A stretch of DNA of 64,000 bases from CAG-964 sp902789345 (lineage in GTDB: Bacteria; Bacillota; Clostridia; Oscillospirales; Acutalibacteraceae), in NCBI GenBank assembly GCA_052117325.1, contig JBQKJJ010000006.1; one strand, given 5' to 3'. The position numbers and the translations under genes were made by a program. Below the pieces are notes generated by a model. The model saw nothing but the letters and a program-made list of their open reading frames with translations. It ran no database searches and was not told where the DNA came from. The first letter of the stretch is position 1, and every line of letters starts with the position of its first letter. Positions 17,310-25,795 of the stretch are shown piece after piece.

Positions 17310-18151
17310 TTTACTCCATCTCTTTCAGTTGCCAATTTATAAATAATACCCTTTTTTATACCGGTTTCCTTAGCCGCTTTTTTAGACGCTTCGCTTAACG
17401 AAATATCCTCTCCGGCCGCCAGTGCTATTGCCAAATCTGCCGCTTCCTTTTCTGTGTATACCTTATTGTTGTCAACAGGCTTAGCACCGTCTATAACCAG
17501 TACAATTTCCCCTTTTAAAGGTGCTTCGCTGTAGCGCTCAACAGCCTGTTCTAGGGTTGTTCGTATAACCTCTTCGTGTATTTTTGTAAGCTCTCGAACT
17601 ATCGCTATACTTCTGTTGCCAAACGCCCCCAGCATATCACGAAGCGTTGCATTCAGCTTATGTGGAGCTTCGTAAAAAATCATTGTTCTTGTTTCATTTT
17701 TTACGGACTCCAGGTGCTCCATTCTGCTTTTTTTGTTTACACTTAAAAAGCCCTCAAATGTAAATCTTCCTGTTGGCAAACCGGATATTGCTAAAGCGGA
17801 AATTACCGCACTTGGCCCCGGAACAGCCTTTACCTCTATACCGTATTCTTCACACTGCTTAACCAAAAGCTCACCCGGGTCGGATATGCAGGGCATACCG
17901 GCATCTGTTACAATAGCACAGTTTTCACCGCTTAATATACGCTGGCAAATTATCTCTCCACGCTGGTGTTTATTATGCTCAAAGTAGCTTACCATAAGCT
18001 TTTTAATACCAAAGTGATTTAAAAGCTTTAAGGTTACTCTTGTATCCTCAGCCGCTATAAAATCAACATTTTCTAAGGTTTCAACTGCTCTGGGAGACAT
18101 ATCCCCCAAATTTCCTATAGGCGTGCCTACTACATATAAAATTCCCGACAT
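17306..18151 (-). CDS. rsmI: 16S rRNA (cytidine-1402 2'-O)-methyltransferase
   Basis: RsmI methylates the ribose of C1402 in the decoding centre of 16S rRNA, using SAM. About 281 residues of the tetrapyrrole methylase (SAM MTase class III) fold are present: N-terminal LYVVGTPIGNLGDMSPRA, AAEDTR near 35, ITDAGMPCISDPG near 80-92 and GLPTGRFTFEGFL near 125. An upstream GTG at 18160 is in frame. The ATG at 18151 is preferred because AAGGAG lies 8 bases before it and it forms TAATG with the preceding gene's stop. Confidence 0.95.
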   Translation of the reverse strand: MSGILYVVGTPIGNLGDMSPRAVETLENVDFIAAEDTRVTLKLLNHFGIKKLMVSYFEHNKHQRGEIICQRILSGENCAIVTDAGMPCISDPGELLVKQCEEYGIEVKAVPGPSAVISALAISGLPTGRFTFEGFLSVNKKSRMEHLESVKNETRTMIFYEAPHKLNATLRDMLGAFGNRSIAIVRELTKIHEEVIRTTLEQAVERYSEAPLKGEIVLVIDGAKPVDNNKVYTEKEAADLAIALAAGEDISLSEASKKAAKETGIKKGIIYKLATERDGVK

Positions 18152-18903
18152 TATAAACACTCCTTAAAAGAACCGTAAATTTTCATCATTTCGTCTGAAT
18201 ACTCTCCGTTGCTGTTCTCTATAAAAAGCGTTGGCAGTGTTACCAGTCCACCGGGCTTTCCGCCACGCCTGCCCTCTACGAGAAACAGCTTCGGCGCTTT
18301 ATCTACACGCTGTTGAACCATTTGAAGACGCTTTGGTTCAAGACTGTATTTTCTAAAAGCTACAAGAACATCGGTAAGCCGCTCTGGCCGCAAGCACAAA
18401 CAAAACCTGCCGCCAAAACGAAGCAGTCCGGACGCCACTCTTACTACATCGTCAACAGTACAGCTGCTTTCATGCCGAATAATTGAATGTGATTGCCCAC
18501 TGCTGACTACTCCCGTTCCTATAGGCTTATATGGTGGGTTGCAGGCTACAACATCAAAACTGCCAAAGGGCAGAACGCCTTTCAATTTATTAAGATCGGC
18601 ATTTATTACCGTAATTTTATCCTGAAGATTATTCATTTGTACAGTCCTCTGTGCCATATCAGCGCCGTTTTGCTGAATTTCAACAGCGTAGGTGTGATTA
18701 TTGGGTGTTTCCTTATTCCACAAAAGCGGTATTGTACCGCAGCCTGTACCTAGGTCTACGGCCTTGTCGTTAGGTCTGGGCTTAGAAAAGTTTGCCAGCA
18801 AAATGGTATCGGTAAAAAAATGGTGTTCCTTTGACACTATAACGCTTACCCCATTGCCCAAAGGTTGAAGCTCTTCCCCTTTTTTCAGCAATAATGTCAC
18901 CAC
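18151..18903 (-). CDS. TrmN6/YfiC-like N6-adenine methyltransferase
   Basis: A class I SAM-dependent methyltransferase of about 250 residues, resembling the tRNA1(Val) adenine-37 N6-methyltransferase family. The SAM-binding motif is DLGTGCGTIPLL near 50-61, and the catalytic NPPY motif (CNPPYKP) is near 119-125. This NPPY motif is typical of N6-adenine methylation of RNA or DNA. It heads an operon with rsmI and folC. The start is uncertain because two consecutive GTG codons (18903, 18900) follow CAGACAGG, and a TTG lies further in. The exact RNA target is inferred from family only. Confidence 0.85.
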   Translation of the reverse strand: MVTLLLKKGEELQPLGNGVSVIVSKEHHFFTDTILLANFSKPRPNDKAVDLGTGCGTIPLLWNKETPNNHTYAVEIQQNGADMAQRTVQMNNLQDKITVINADLNKLKGVLPFGSFDVVACNPPYKPIGTGVVSSGQSHSIIRHESSCTVDDVVRVASGLLRFGGRFCLCLRPERLTDVLVAFRKYSLEPKRLQMVQQRVDKAPKLFLVEGRRGGKPGGLVTLPTLFIENSNGEYSDEMMKIYGSFKECL

Positions 18904-19044
18904 CTGTCTGTATTATCAGCTTATTATAACACTAAAGCACAATATATTCAACTTTAGCCCTTTAAAAAACTTATTTATCACTTTAAACACGGCAACATTC
19001 AATCACACAAATTTAACAGTGCACACATTAAATCTTAAAAGAAA

Positions 19045-19081
19045 AAGAACCGACCATCTTCCACAGAAAAGGTCAGTTCTT
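19045..19081 (-). terminator. Terminator of the PucR-type regulator gene
   Basis: AAGAACCGACC (19045-19055) pairs with GGTCAGTTCTT (19071-19081), with one G-U in the RNA. The minus strand continues TTTTTCTTTT. Confidence 0.8.
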
Positions 19082-19116
19082 TAAATTGAATATAATAATA
19101 ACTTTACTTATAAATA

Positions 19117-20286
19117 CTACTGGTTTAAAAGCTTGTGAATATAAAAAGCAAGCATTAGGTTAAGCTTATCTTCATAGTTTAGTTCACAACCAAGTATTTC
19201 TTTAATTTTTTTAATTTTGTAATTAATAGTGTTGCGGTGTACAAAAGTTTTTTTAGCTACCTCCTGAACGCTTGAATTGTTTGTTAGATAGCACTTTAGC
19301 GTAGGAACATAGTCAGTGCCGTTTTTCTTGTCAAACTCCACCAGCTTACCCAAACGCTCAACCAACAAATCGTTCAAAACTTCTGTGTCCTGCACAGACA
19401 GCAGAAGCTTGTACACACCAATTTCACTGTAATGATACACATTATGGTTATTCATTAGGGCCACTTTAACCGCTGACAGAGATTTTGTATAACCGGACGC
19501 CACCTTTAAATAACCGCTACACACAGGGCTGATACCTGCATATATATTGTAGCTTGGAAACTGGTTTTTACAAAACGCAATAAGCTCATTTAAAAAGCTT
19601 TCTGACTGTTCAGGTGTAAAGCCGTCAATTACCGAAATAAGGTACTTATCCTGCGTAAACAGACTAAATTTTTTTGTAAGCTTTCCTAACTGCTTATGTA
19701 CAAGAAAGCGAAGATTTTTCTTGTCAAAATCCCTTACCTCTTCGTCACCGGTAGTAAGAAGTATCGTAACTACAGAATAATTATCGCTGTCTTTAAAATC
19801 CTTTCTGTCTAGTGTATTGAAATATGCATCTCTGTCCCATGGAGAAAAAATAAGATTTTTAAAGGCGTTAGCTAAGCTGACCTCATTTTCCTCACTTGCC
19901 ACAATGCGATGGCAGTAATCGTATATAATATCCACTAAGTGCACAGACCAAGGAATCGCAAACAGCGGAAGCCTGTTTTCCTCACAGAAGTCTATAACCT
20001 CTTTTGGTATAGAACAAATATACGGACCAATATTTACAACCAATCCCACAGCCTTTTTGTCATACAGCTTTTTTACAAAGTCCAACAGCCAGCTGTCGTC
20101 ACTGCTTTGCTGACCAATGCCTGTTACAAAAACGAGCTCACTGCCATGCAGAAAATTCGGCACATCTCTATCCTCTATCAGATGTACCCAACGCACATAG
20201 CTGTCTAGGCCGTCTGAGCCTGATATTAACTTCATTCCATAGGTATTCTCACAATTCCGGCACAAATTCGCCATAGTTATAGCCAT
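19117..20286 (-). CDS. PucR-family transcriptional regulator
   Basis: A 389-residue regulator with a PucR-like N-terminal domain (about 10-125), a GGDEF-like middle and a C-terminal helix-turn-helix (about 341-366). The recognition helix lies in KTFVHRNTINYKIKKIKE. PucR/CdaR-type proteins control purine catabolism, sugar diacid use or virulence genes in various bacteria, and the effector here is unknown. It is monocistronic, with its own near-consensus promoter and terminator, and no catabolic operon next to it. Regulation of a distant target, or of the lipoprotein gene upstream, is possible. Confidence 0.88.
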   Translation of the reverse strand: MAITMANLCRNCENTYGMKLISGSDGLDSYVRWVHLIEDRDVPNFLHGSELVFVTGIGQQSSDDSWLLDFVKKLYDKKAVGLVVNIGPYICSIPKEVIDFCEENRLPLFAIPWSVHLVDIIYDYCHRIVASEENEVSLANAFKNLIFSPWDRDAYFNTLDRKDFKDSDNYSVVTILLTTGDEEVRDFDKKNLRFLVHKQLGKLTKKFSLFTQDKYLISVIDGFTPEQSESFLNELIAFCKNQFPSYNIYAGISPVCSGYLKVASGYTKSLSAVKVALMNNHNVYHYSEIGVYKLLLSVQDTEVLNDLLVERLGKLVEFDKKNGTDYVPTLKCYLTNNSSVQEVAKKTFVHRNTINYKIKKIKEILGCELNYEDKLNLMLAFYIHKLLNQ

Positions 20287-20360
20287 ATTAATTCCCCCAT
20301 AACAAGCGGCAAAGCTCGCTTAAAAAATCAAAATACCCATATCCTTTAATTCACACATTC

Positions 20361-20389
20361 ATTATAACATTGAATTATAATAAAATCAA
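20361..20389 (-). promoter_or_regulatory. Promoter of the PucR-type gene
   Basis: On the minus strand TTGATT (20384-20389) and TATAAT (20361-20366) are spaced by 17 bases, about 75 bases before the ATG. Confidence 0.65.
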
Positions 20390-20526
20390 CATTGCAAAAA
20401 CATATTTTTAAAATTAATAATTCTCCATAAAATCCCATTAACTAATTTTTATTTGCAGGAACAGTACAAGCATTATTCATTATCAGAGTTTAAAATTATA
20501 ACTGTAAGTTAATTGAGAAAAGAAAA

Positions 20527-20557
20527 AGTGCAGACATTCAAAATGAACATCCGCACT
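20527..20557 (-). terminator. Terminator of the lipoprotein gene
   Basis: A 13-bp stem with three G-U-compatible positions (AGTGCAGACATTC / GAACATCCGCACT), 5-base loop. The minus strand continues TTTTTCTTTT. Confidence 0.75.
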
Positions 20558-20605
20558 AACTGTATTGAGCTTTAGTTTAATTTAAATCAACAAATGCACA
20601 AAGCA

Positions 20606-21943
20606 TTAATTTTTAGCTGTGGCTTTCTCTGTTGAAACTTCAGAAGTTTTTGTTGTAGCCTTCTCTGTTGATTTTTCATCTGACTTCTCAGTAGTTTTTT
20701 CTGTTGATTTCTCTGTGGCCTTTTCAGTAGCTTTTTCTGTTGAAGGCTCTGCATCCTTTAATTCTTTAAAGTTTTCATCATAATTAACTAAAACATAGTT
20801 ATTGTTGTCAAACAAATCCTTAATATCATTTAGATCTGCACAGCTCTCCATACCATAATAACGAGAAAAATATCCGTTATCATAAAGCTTATTATCTGAT
20901 GAGAAAATAAGGTCACTTGTAGTTACAACGATATATGTAACACCTGTGTCATTATCACCCTTCTTCATAGCCTCTGCACCCTCAGAAACATACGACTGGT
21001 CATTCTTACACTTAGCAGTAGTTGTCAGCTTATATACGCCTGCAAGTGTATTATCTGAAACATCATCAGGGTCATAAGCATATACATACTTTTCAAACTC
21101 CATTTTAGTTTCAAATGAGAAACTATAGCTATTCAAATCTCTCTTTTTACCACTGCTAAACTTGTAGTCATAATGAGCTATTGAAACATCATCCTTTGTA
21201 GCAGTGTTGGCCTTTTTTCTTATTTCCTCTTTTACATCGCCAAGGTCTGTGCCCTCAAGTGACTTTCTTGCACCGTACAGTCCATCAACCTTATACTTCT
21301 TGCTTTCTTCCTTTAGGAAGTATGAGCTGTCATCAGAATAAAGGTTAGCCTTTACAGTAACCTCATCACCATTTTTTAGCTTACCGTTGTTTTCATCTTC
21401 AAATGTAAAGTAAACATTACTTGTAACGGCTCTTTTGCAGTCATCTGTGTTAACGCTTGCGTAGCCGCTGCCGTCCTCACCGCTGAATGTAACCTTAACA
21501 TCCTTAAATGCATCAAGCTCTGTACCGTCTTTTAGATCCTGAACCTTGCAGGTAATTTCAGTGTTGGTAAATGTTACGCCAAGTTCAGTTGCCTTGTCTT
21601 CATCATACTTGGTAATAACCTTAAAGGAATCATCGTTCTTTAGCTTGCCGTTTACGCTTTCGTCCTCAAGCTCAAAATCGATGTCGCTTACCAAACTGTA
21701 AATATCACTGTATTTATCGTTATTGATGTAAGACTGCACCGCATAGTCAACATTTTTGTAGTTCAACTCAAGCTCAACCGAGCCTTTGCCGTTGCATCCG
21801 CTAAATACAGGATGAAGCAGGTAATTAGCTTTAACATCGATACTAATTCCACCACAGCCTGACAGAACAAACACCGAACACAGTGTCAGCAGGCACAGTA
21901 CAAGACACGAAAGGCTTGTAGCTATTTTTTTACTTTTTATCAT
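20606..21943 (-). CDS. Lipoprotein with Thr/Glu/Lys-repeat C-terminal tail
   Basis: A 445-residue exported lipoprotein. The signal sequence ends in VLSGC, with Cys30 as the lipidated residue. The middle is rich in charged beta-type sequence, with stretches such as ELNYKNVDYAVQSYINNDKY and several DGTEL/NGDEVTVKA segments. These suggest repeated beta-sandwich domains, but no named domain was recognised. The last 45 residues are a low-complexity tail of STEKATEK-type repeats that ends the protein, without any domain behind it. It is monocistronic. A surface role is likely from the lipobox. The specific function is unknown. Confidence 0.8.
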   Translation of the reverse strand: MIKSKKIATSLSCLVLCLLTLCSVFVLSGCGGISIDVKANYLLHPVFSGCNGKGSVELELNYKNVDYAVQSYINNDKYSDIYSLVSDIDFELEDESVNGKLKNDDSFKVITKYDEDKATELGVTFTNTEITCKVQDLKDGTELDAFKDVKVTFSGEDGSGYASVNTDDCKRAVTSNVYFTFEDENNGKLKNGDEVTVKANLYSDDSSYFLKEESKKYKVDGLYGARKSLEGTDLGDVKEEIRKKANTATKDDVSIAHYDYKFSSGKKRDLNSYSFSFETKMEFEKYVYAYDPDDVSDNTLAGVYKLTTTAKCKNDQSYVSEGAEAMKKGDNDTGVTYIVVTTSDLIFSSDNKLYDNGYFSRYYGMESCADLNDIKDLFDNNNYVLVNYDENFKELKDAEPSTEKATEKATEKSTEKTTEKSDEKSTEKATTKTSEVSTEKATAKN

Positions 21944-22112
21944 TGTTCATACCTCTCCTTAAGATACAATAAATTTTAATTTAATTATATCAAATGTTTT
22001 TTGAATAAACAATATACAAGTTTGAAATTTGGCATTATTAGGTAAATATAAACAAAACAGGCACATAATATTATCTATTCTGTTTGCAACTGCCTACAAA
22101 TTCTCTTGTCAA

Positions 22113-22607
22113 TTAAATTGCATACTCCATAATATAATCGTCCATATAAAATCCGTTGCCAATATCTGACTTTTGTTCATCAACAATTTTAAAACCAAAA
22201 TGCTTATAAATATCTATTGTATTTTTATTATATTTGTTCACTGTAAGGTATATACTTGATTTTTTCTGTTCAACTGCAATATTAATAATATACTTTAGCA
22301 TTTTACCTGAATACCCTTTTCCCCTGCTTTGCTTTTCCAAATACAGTTTACTTAGAAACAATTTGTCACACTGAGGCTGTACCCCAAAATAGCCCACAAC
22401 ACTGTCGTCAACTAAAGCAAAATAATAAGAATATCCCTGATTTATTTGCTGTGTTAGCCCCTTAACAGACTGAAATTTTTCTACCATATATTCCACCTGT
22501 TCAAGACCTATAATCGGTATAAAATACTCGTGCCATATTTCATTGGCCTTTTCAGCCAAAACCTCAATATCGCTGTTTTCTACTTTTCTGATAGTTAACT
22601 CACTCAT
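22113..22607 (-). CDS. GNAT-family N-acetyltransferase
   Basis: A 164-residue acetyltransferase with the GNAT fold. The acetyl-CoA-binding motif A lies in KQSRGKGYSGKMLKYII (about 93-109), with strand YLTVNKYNKNTIDIYKHFGF after it. Such enzymes acetylate amines on small molecules, antibiotics or protein N-termini. The substrate cannot be told here. It lies just downstream of, and in the same direction as, the lipoprotein's upstream neighbour, with AGGAACAATAA before the ATG. Confidence 0.85.
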   Translation of the reverse strand: MSELTIRKVENSDIEVLAEKANEIWHEYFIPIIGLEQVEYMVEKFQSVKGLTQQINQGYSYYFALVDDSVVGYFGVQPQCDKLFLSKLYLEKQSRGKGYSGKMLKYIINIAVEQKKSSIYLTVNKYNKNTIDIYKHFGFKIVDEQKSDIGNGFYMDDYIMEYAI

Positions 22608-22648
22608 TTATTGTTCCTCCTAATTTTAATGTCAATGTAATTATCAAA

Positions 22649-22676
22649 ACAGGCAACAGCATATGCCGTTGCCTGT
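22649..22676 (-). terminator. Terminator of the amylase gene
   Basis: ACAGGCAAC (22649-22657) and GTTGCCTGT (22668-22676) form a perfect stem. The minus strand continues TTTTGAT. It lies 24 bases past the amylase stop codon. Confidence 0.8.
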
Positions 22677-22699
22677 AAGAAACCATATTTTTATAGTAA

Positions 22700-25441
22700 T
22701 CAGTTGCTAGACCAACTACCTCTAAAGTATTCATTATTCCATCCGGAAGCCTTATACAAAGGTGTACTGCTGCTAAATGTTAGGTCTTCTGTCTGGTTCC
22801 ACTTGTTATCCCAACTGTTTTCAGATGTTGCACCGTTCATTCTGACAAAAACAACATTTGTACAGTCACTTGGAAGTTCAGCCTGATAAATACCGCTTGA
22901 GTTCTTGGTCATATCAACCCACTGACCACTGTTGCTTGTACCCCAAGTCCATATTGCAAATCTTTCATCACCTGTCTCCAATGCAGAGAAATCAAGATAT
23001 ACTACATTATCCGATACAGATGTAGGGGCCTCTGTAGGTCTTTCTGTAGGTGTTGTTGGTGTAGACGTTGGTCTTTGTGTCGGTGTTGTTGGTGTGGTTG
23101 GGTCTGTAGAACCAACAGCAACTACCTCGCCAACCTTGTAGGTATTGTCATAGCCAACTAAGTATCTCAGCACAGCAACAACGTCTGCAATGGAAATTTT
23201 GCCGTCGTTAACAACATCAGCCGCTTTTTGCTGCTTCTCAGTAAGTGTAACATCACCTAACAATGCTTTCTGAATAAGTGATGCATCCTTTAGATTAACA
23301 ACGCCGTCGTCGCTTACATCACCTATCTTATATGTGTAGTGTACAGGAGGCATTGTTGGAGTGGTCGGGCTTGTAGGAGTAGTTGGTGTAGTTGGTGTAG
23401 TTGGTGTGGTTGGTGTGGTTGGTGTAGTTGGTGTTACGCTCTCGTTGTACTCTTTCCAAGAATTTCCTGATGCAAACAGATGAGATGCACCACCTATTGA
23501 CAAACCAGGCTGCATATCTGCAGGATACCTGTTTGAGTCAGAGCCTGTACCGTCAGACCATATTACCTGTGCGTCCTCGTAGCCGTCAGGTAAATCGTAA
23601 ACAAAGTAACCGCTTGTAGTTGATTTATTAGTCAGCTGTACACCAGGCCAAGCTGCAATTTCTTTGGCTGATTCACCATCACCTGTATAGATGTAAGCAT
23701 ATACATTGCTCCAGTTGTATGAGCTGTTGTCAAAGTAGATTGAAGTACCTTGATTTGACTTTAGGAATGTATATGTCTTTGTAATTGTTGTACCTGATGA
23801 AGAATCAGTTCCTGTTAATTTTAGAGTTTGTGATGTTTCAAAAGGCTTGCCCTCACCCAATGTAATCTTTGTACCGTCTGTGTAAGCAGTCTCACTGCTG
23901 CCATCTACAGAGTACTTAGCATTGTTTACATTTGAAGCATTAAGTGTAACTGAAAGTGTATTTGTCTTGTACTTATATGTACTGTTTTCGTTACCAGGTG
24001 TAGCAGAAATACTTGAAATAGGCTTAGCATCATAAATAACTGCAATACCGGATGAACCTATATCACCTGAAATACTTGATGATGTAACTGTAAATGTGTT
24101 ACCCGAAACTTGGTCTTTATATGTACCCGGCTTTGCATAACCACCGCCGTTTTCTACAGAAACATTACCACTGCCGCTACCCTTAACTATAACAGCACCG
24201 CCATCTTTACGGGTAATTACGGCACAGCCGTTTGAGCTTAGGTAGTAATCAGCCTTGCCTGCATTTGCATTATGGAATTTATTAACCTCTGCAACTTCTT
24301 TGCTAGTAAAGTGTGTGCTGCCCTTTTTACCAGACATAATATCATCTTTAACCTTTTCTGACGGTCTGGAGAAATACAGTGCTGCAACGTCGTTACGGCT
24401 CGCCGCTACCGCATAAGCACGGTCAATAACATTTTGTGACATTTCATTTGAATAACCCCAGTCATGGTTATTTGACCAAGTGTCGTGGCTTTCACCCCAA
24501 TAAACAAGCTTATTATTTGCTATACCTCTTGCGGCCCAGTTTCCGTAGCTTGACGGTACGCCACCAGAGTTGAATGAGTCACGCAATAATTTTCCGTAAT
24601 TACTGTCTGTAACACTAAGGTAGTTAGTGTATTCTTTCATCAAACGTTTAGCATAATCACTATTGTCATGGCTTTCATCAGAAGACACAGGGTTATCAAG
24701 GATTTCACCGTAATGCCATAATCCTGATCCTTGGGTAACAGCCGGCCAGAAATTACAGTTTTCACTCGGCAGGCCAATATGCTTTGCGGCATCCCAACGA
24801 ATACCGTCAACACCCATACCTTTTAACTCATTAACATATTTGCGGACACACTGCTGTACATATTCATTTTCAGAGTTAATATCAGGCATACCAATTTCAC
24901 GCTGATGTATTTCCCTACGGTTTAAATAATTAATGCCACCACTTTCATGATGCCAGTACTGACTGTCTTTAAGATCGTTCTGAATATTGGAATGATCACC
25001 CGCCAAATGGTTAGCAACAACATCTACTACAATTTTTATTCCGTATTTATCGGCTTCACTACATAGGGACTGCAAATCTGCTTTAGTACCTACATCATTA
25101 TTACCGGCATAGAAACCTAACGGCTGATATAGTAACCACCAAACACCTGAGCCACCGCCCACCTGTGCAGGTGATGTCTGTATAGATGTAAATCCTGCCT
25201 CAGCAATCTGAGGAAGCATTGCCTTTATGTCGTTATACTTCCAGCAGAAACAGTGCAAAATTGTACCGTCTTGTATGTTGCTCATCAATCCGTAACTATT
25301 GCTGCTACTTGACACAGCCTGCGTACTCACTGACGCCGCACTGGTGCTTACAGCACTTGTTACAGCAACCGAAGCAATCATAGCTGCCGCAAGCATAACG
25401 CTTACCGCTCTGGTGCCTCTTTTCTTTTTGTTTAGAAACAT
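22700..25441 (-). CDS. Dockerin-bearing secreted alpha-amylase (GH13-CBM26-Doc-CBM26)
   Basis: A 913-residue extracellular starch-degrading enzyme. Order: signal peptide (about 1-36); GH13 catalytic domain (about 55-400) with DVVANH (140-145), nucleophile Asp217 in GIRWDAAKH, acid/base Glu246 in WHYGEILD and stabilising Asp320 in WGESHD; an all-beta domain; a CBM26-like module (565-665); a TPTTPT linker; a dockerin (about 703-765) with two calcium-binding repeats (GDVSDDGVVNLKDA, ADVVNDGKISIADV); a second Thr/Pro linker; and a C-terminal CBM26-like module (812-905). The dockerin implies docking to a cohesin scaffold, as in the R. bromii amylosome. No cohesin gene is in the window. AAGGAGGAG precedes the ATG. 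Confidence 0.96.
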   Translation of the reverse strand: MFLNKKKRGTRAVSVMLAAAMIASVAVTSAVSTSAASVSTQAVSSSSNSYGLMSNIQDGTILHCFCWKYNDIKAMLPQIAEAGFTSIQTSPAQVGGGSGVWWLLYQPLGFYAGNNDVGTKADLQSLCSEADKYGIKIVVDVVANHLAGDHSNIQNDLKDSQYWHHESGGINYLNRREIHQREIGMPDINSENEYVQQCVRKYVNELKGMGVDGIRWDAAKHIGLPSENCNFWPAVTQGSGLWHYGEILDNPVSSDESHDNSDYAKRLMKEYTNYLSVTDSNYGKLLRDSFNSGGVPSSYGNWAARGIANNKLVYWGESHDTWSNNHDWGYSNEMSQNVIDRAYAVAASRNDVAALYFSRPSEKVKDDIMSGKKGSTHFTSKEVAEVNKFHNANAGKADYYLSSNGCAVITRKDGGAVIVKGSGSGNVSVENGGGYAKPGTYKDQVSGNTFTVTSSSISGDIGSSGIAVIYDAKPISSISATPGNENSTYKYKTNTLSVTLNASNVNNAKYSVDGSSETAYTDGTKITLGEGKPFETSQTLKLTGTDSSSGTTITKTYTFLKSNQGTSIYFDNSSYNWSNVYAYIYTGDGESAKEIAAWPGVQLTNKSTTSGYFVYDLPDGYEDAQVIWSDGTGSDSNRYPADMQPGLSIGGASHLFASGNSWKEYNESVTPTTPTTPTTPTTPTTPTTPTSPTTPTMPPVHYTYKIGDVSDDGVVNLKDASLIQKALLGDVTLTEKQQKAADVVNDGKISIADVVAVLRYLVGYDNTYKVGEVVAVGSTDPTTPTTPTQRPTSTPTTPTERPTEAPTSVSDNVVYLDFSALETGDERFAIWTWGTSNSGQWVDMTKNSSGIYQAELPSDCTNVVFVRMNGATSENSWDNKWNQTEDLTFSSSTPLYKASGWNNEYFRGSWSSN

Positions 25442-25475
25442 TTAAGTCTCCTCCTTCTTATATATCATCAGTAAA

Positions 25476-25484
25476 ATTATACCA
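25476..25484 (-). promoter_or_regulatory. Extended -10 of the amylase promoter
   Basis: The minus strand reads TGGTATAAT, an extended -10, about 35 bases before the amylase ATG. No good -35 lies at 17 bases, which fits an extended -10 promoter or one needing an activator. No clear cre (CcpA) site was seen. Confidence 0.5.
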
Positions 25485-25629
25485 TGGCGACTAAATATTT
25501 TATATTGATTTTTTTGCAGAAGTTAAAAAGACAATTTTGTACAAATTATATATAAATTATTGAAACAAACAGCTTAGTATAAAAATCATTTTAAACTTCA
25601 AAAGTGTATTAATAAAAATGCATATAAAA

Positions 25630-25679
25630 AGCCGTTTTAGCAGTCATATTGCGACTGTAATCAAAAGTAAAAAACGGCT
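25630..25679. other. Nested hairpin between divergent genes
   Basis: AGCCGTTTT (25630-25638) pairs with AAAACGGCT (25671-25679), and inside it CAGTC (25641-25645) pairs with GACTG (25653-25657). It lies between two divergent promoters, where no terminator is needed. The stretch 25485-25712 otherwise shows no gene. A small RNA, an insulator or a relic of a lost gene is possible. Confidence 0.4.
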
Positions 25680-25712
25680 AAAGACTTATAAAGTATTTTG
25701 TCTGCATAACCG

Positions 25713-25741
25713 TTGAAATGAAAAATATTATATGGTATAAT
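25713..25741 (+). promoter_or_regulatory. Promoter of the Tim44-like gene
   Basis: TTGAAA (25713-25718), a 17-base spacer and a perfect TATAAT (25736-25741), with TGG in front making an extended -10. The ribosome binding site follows about 35 bases later. Confidence 0.75.
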
Positions 25742-25795
25742 GTGGGAGAATTTATTTGGCATATGTAACCGCATTTTTAAAGGGGAATATAATTG

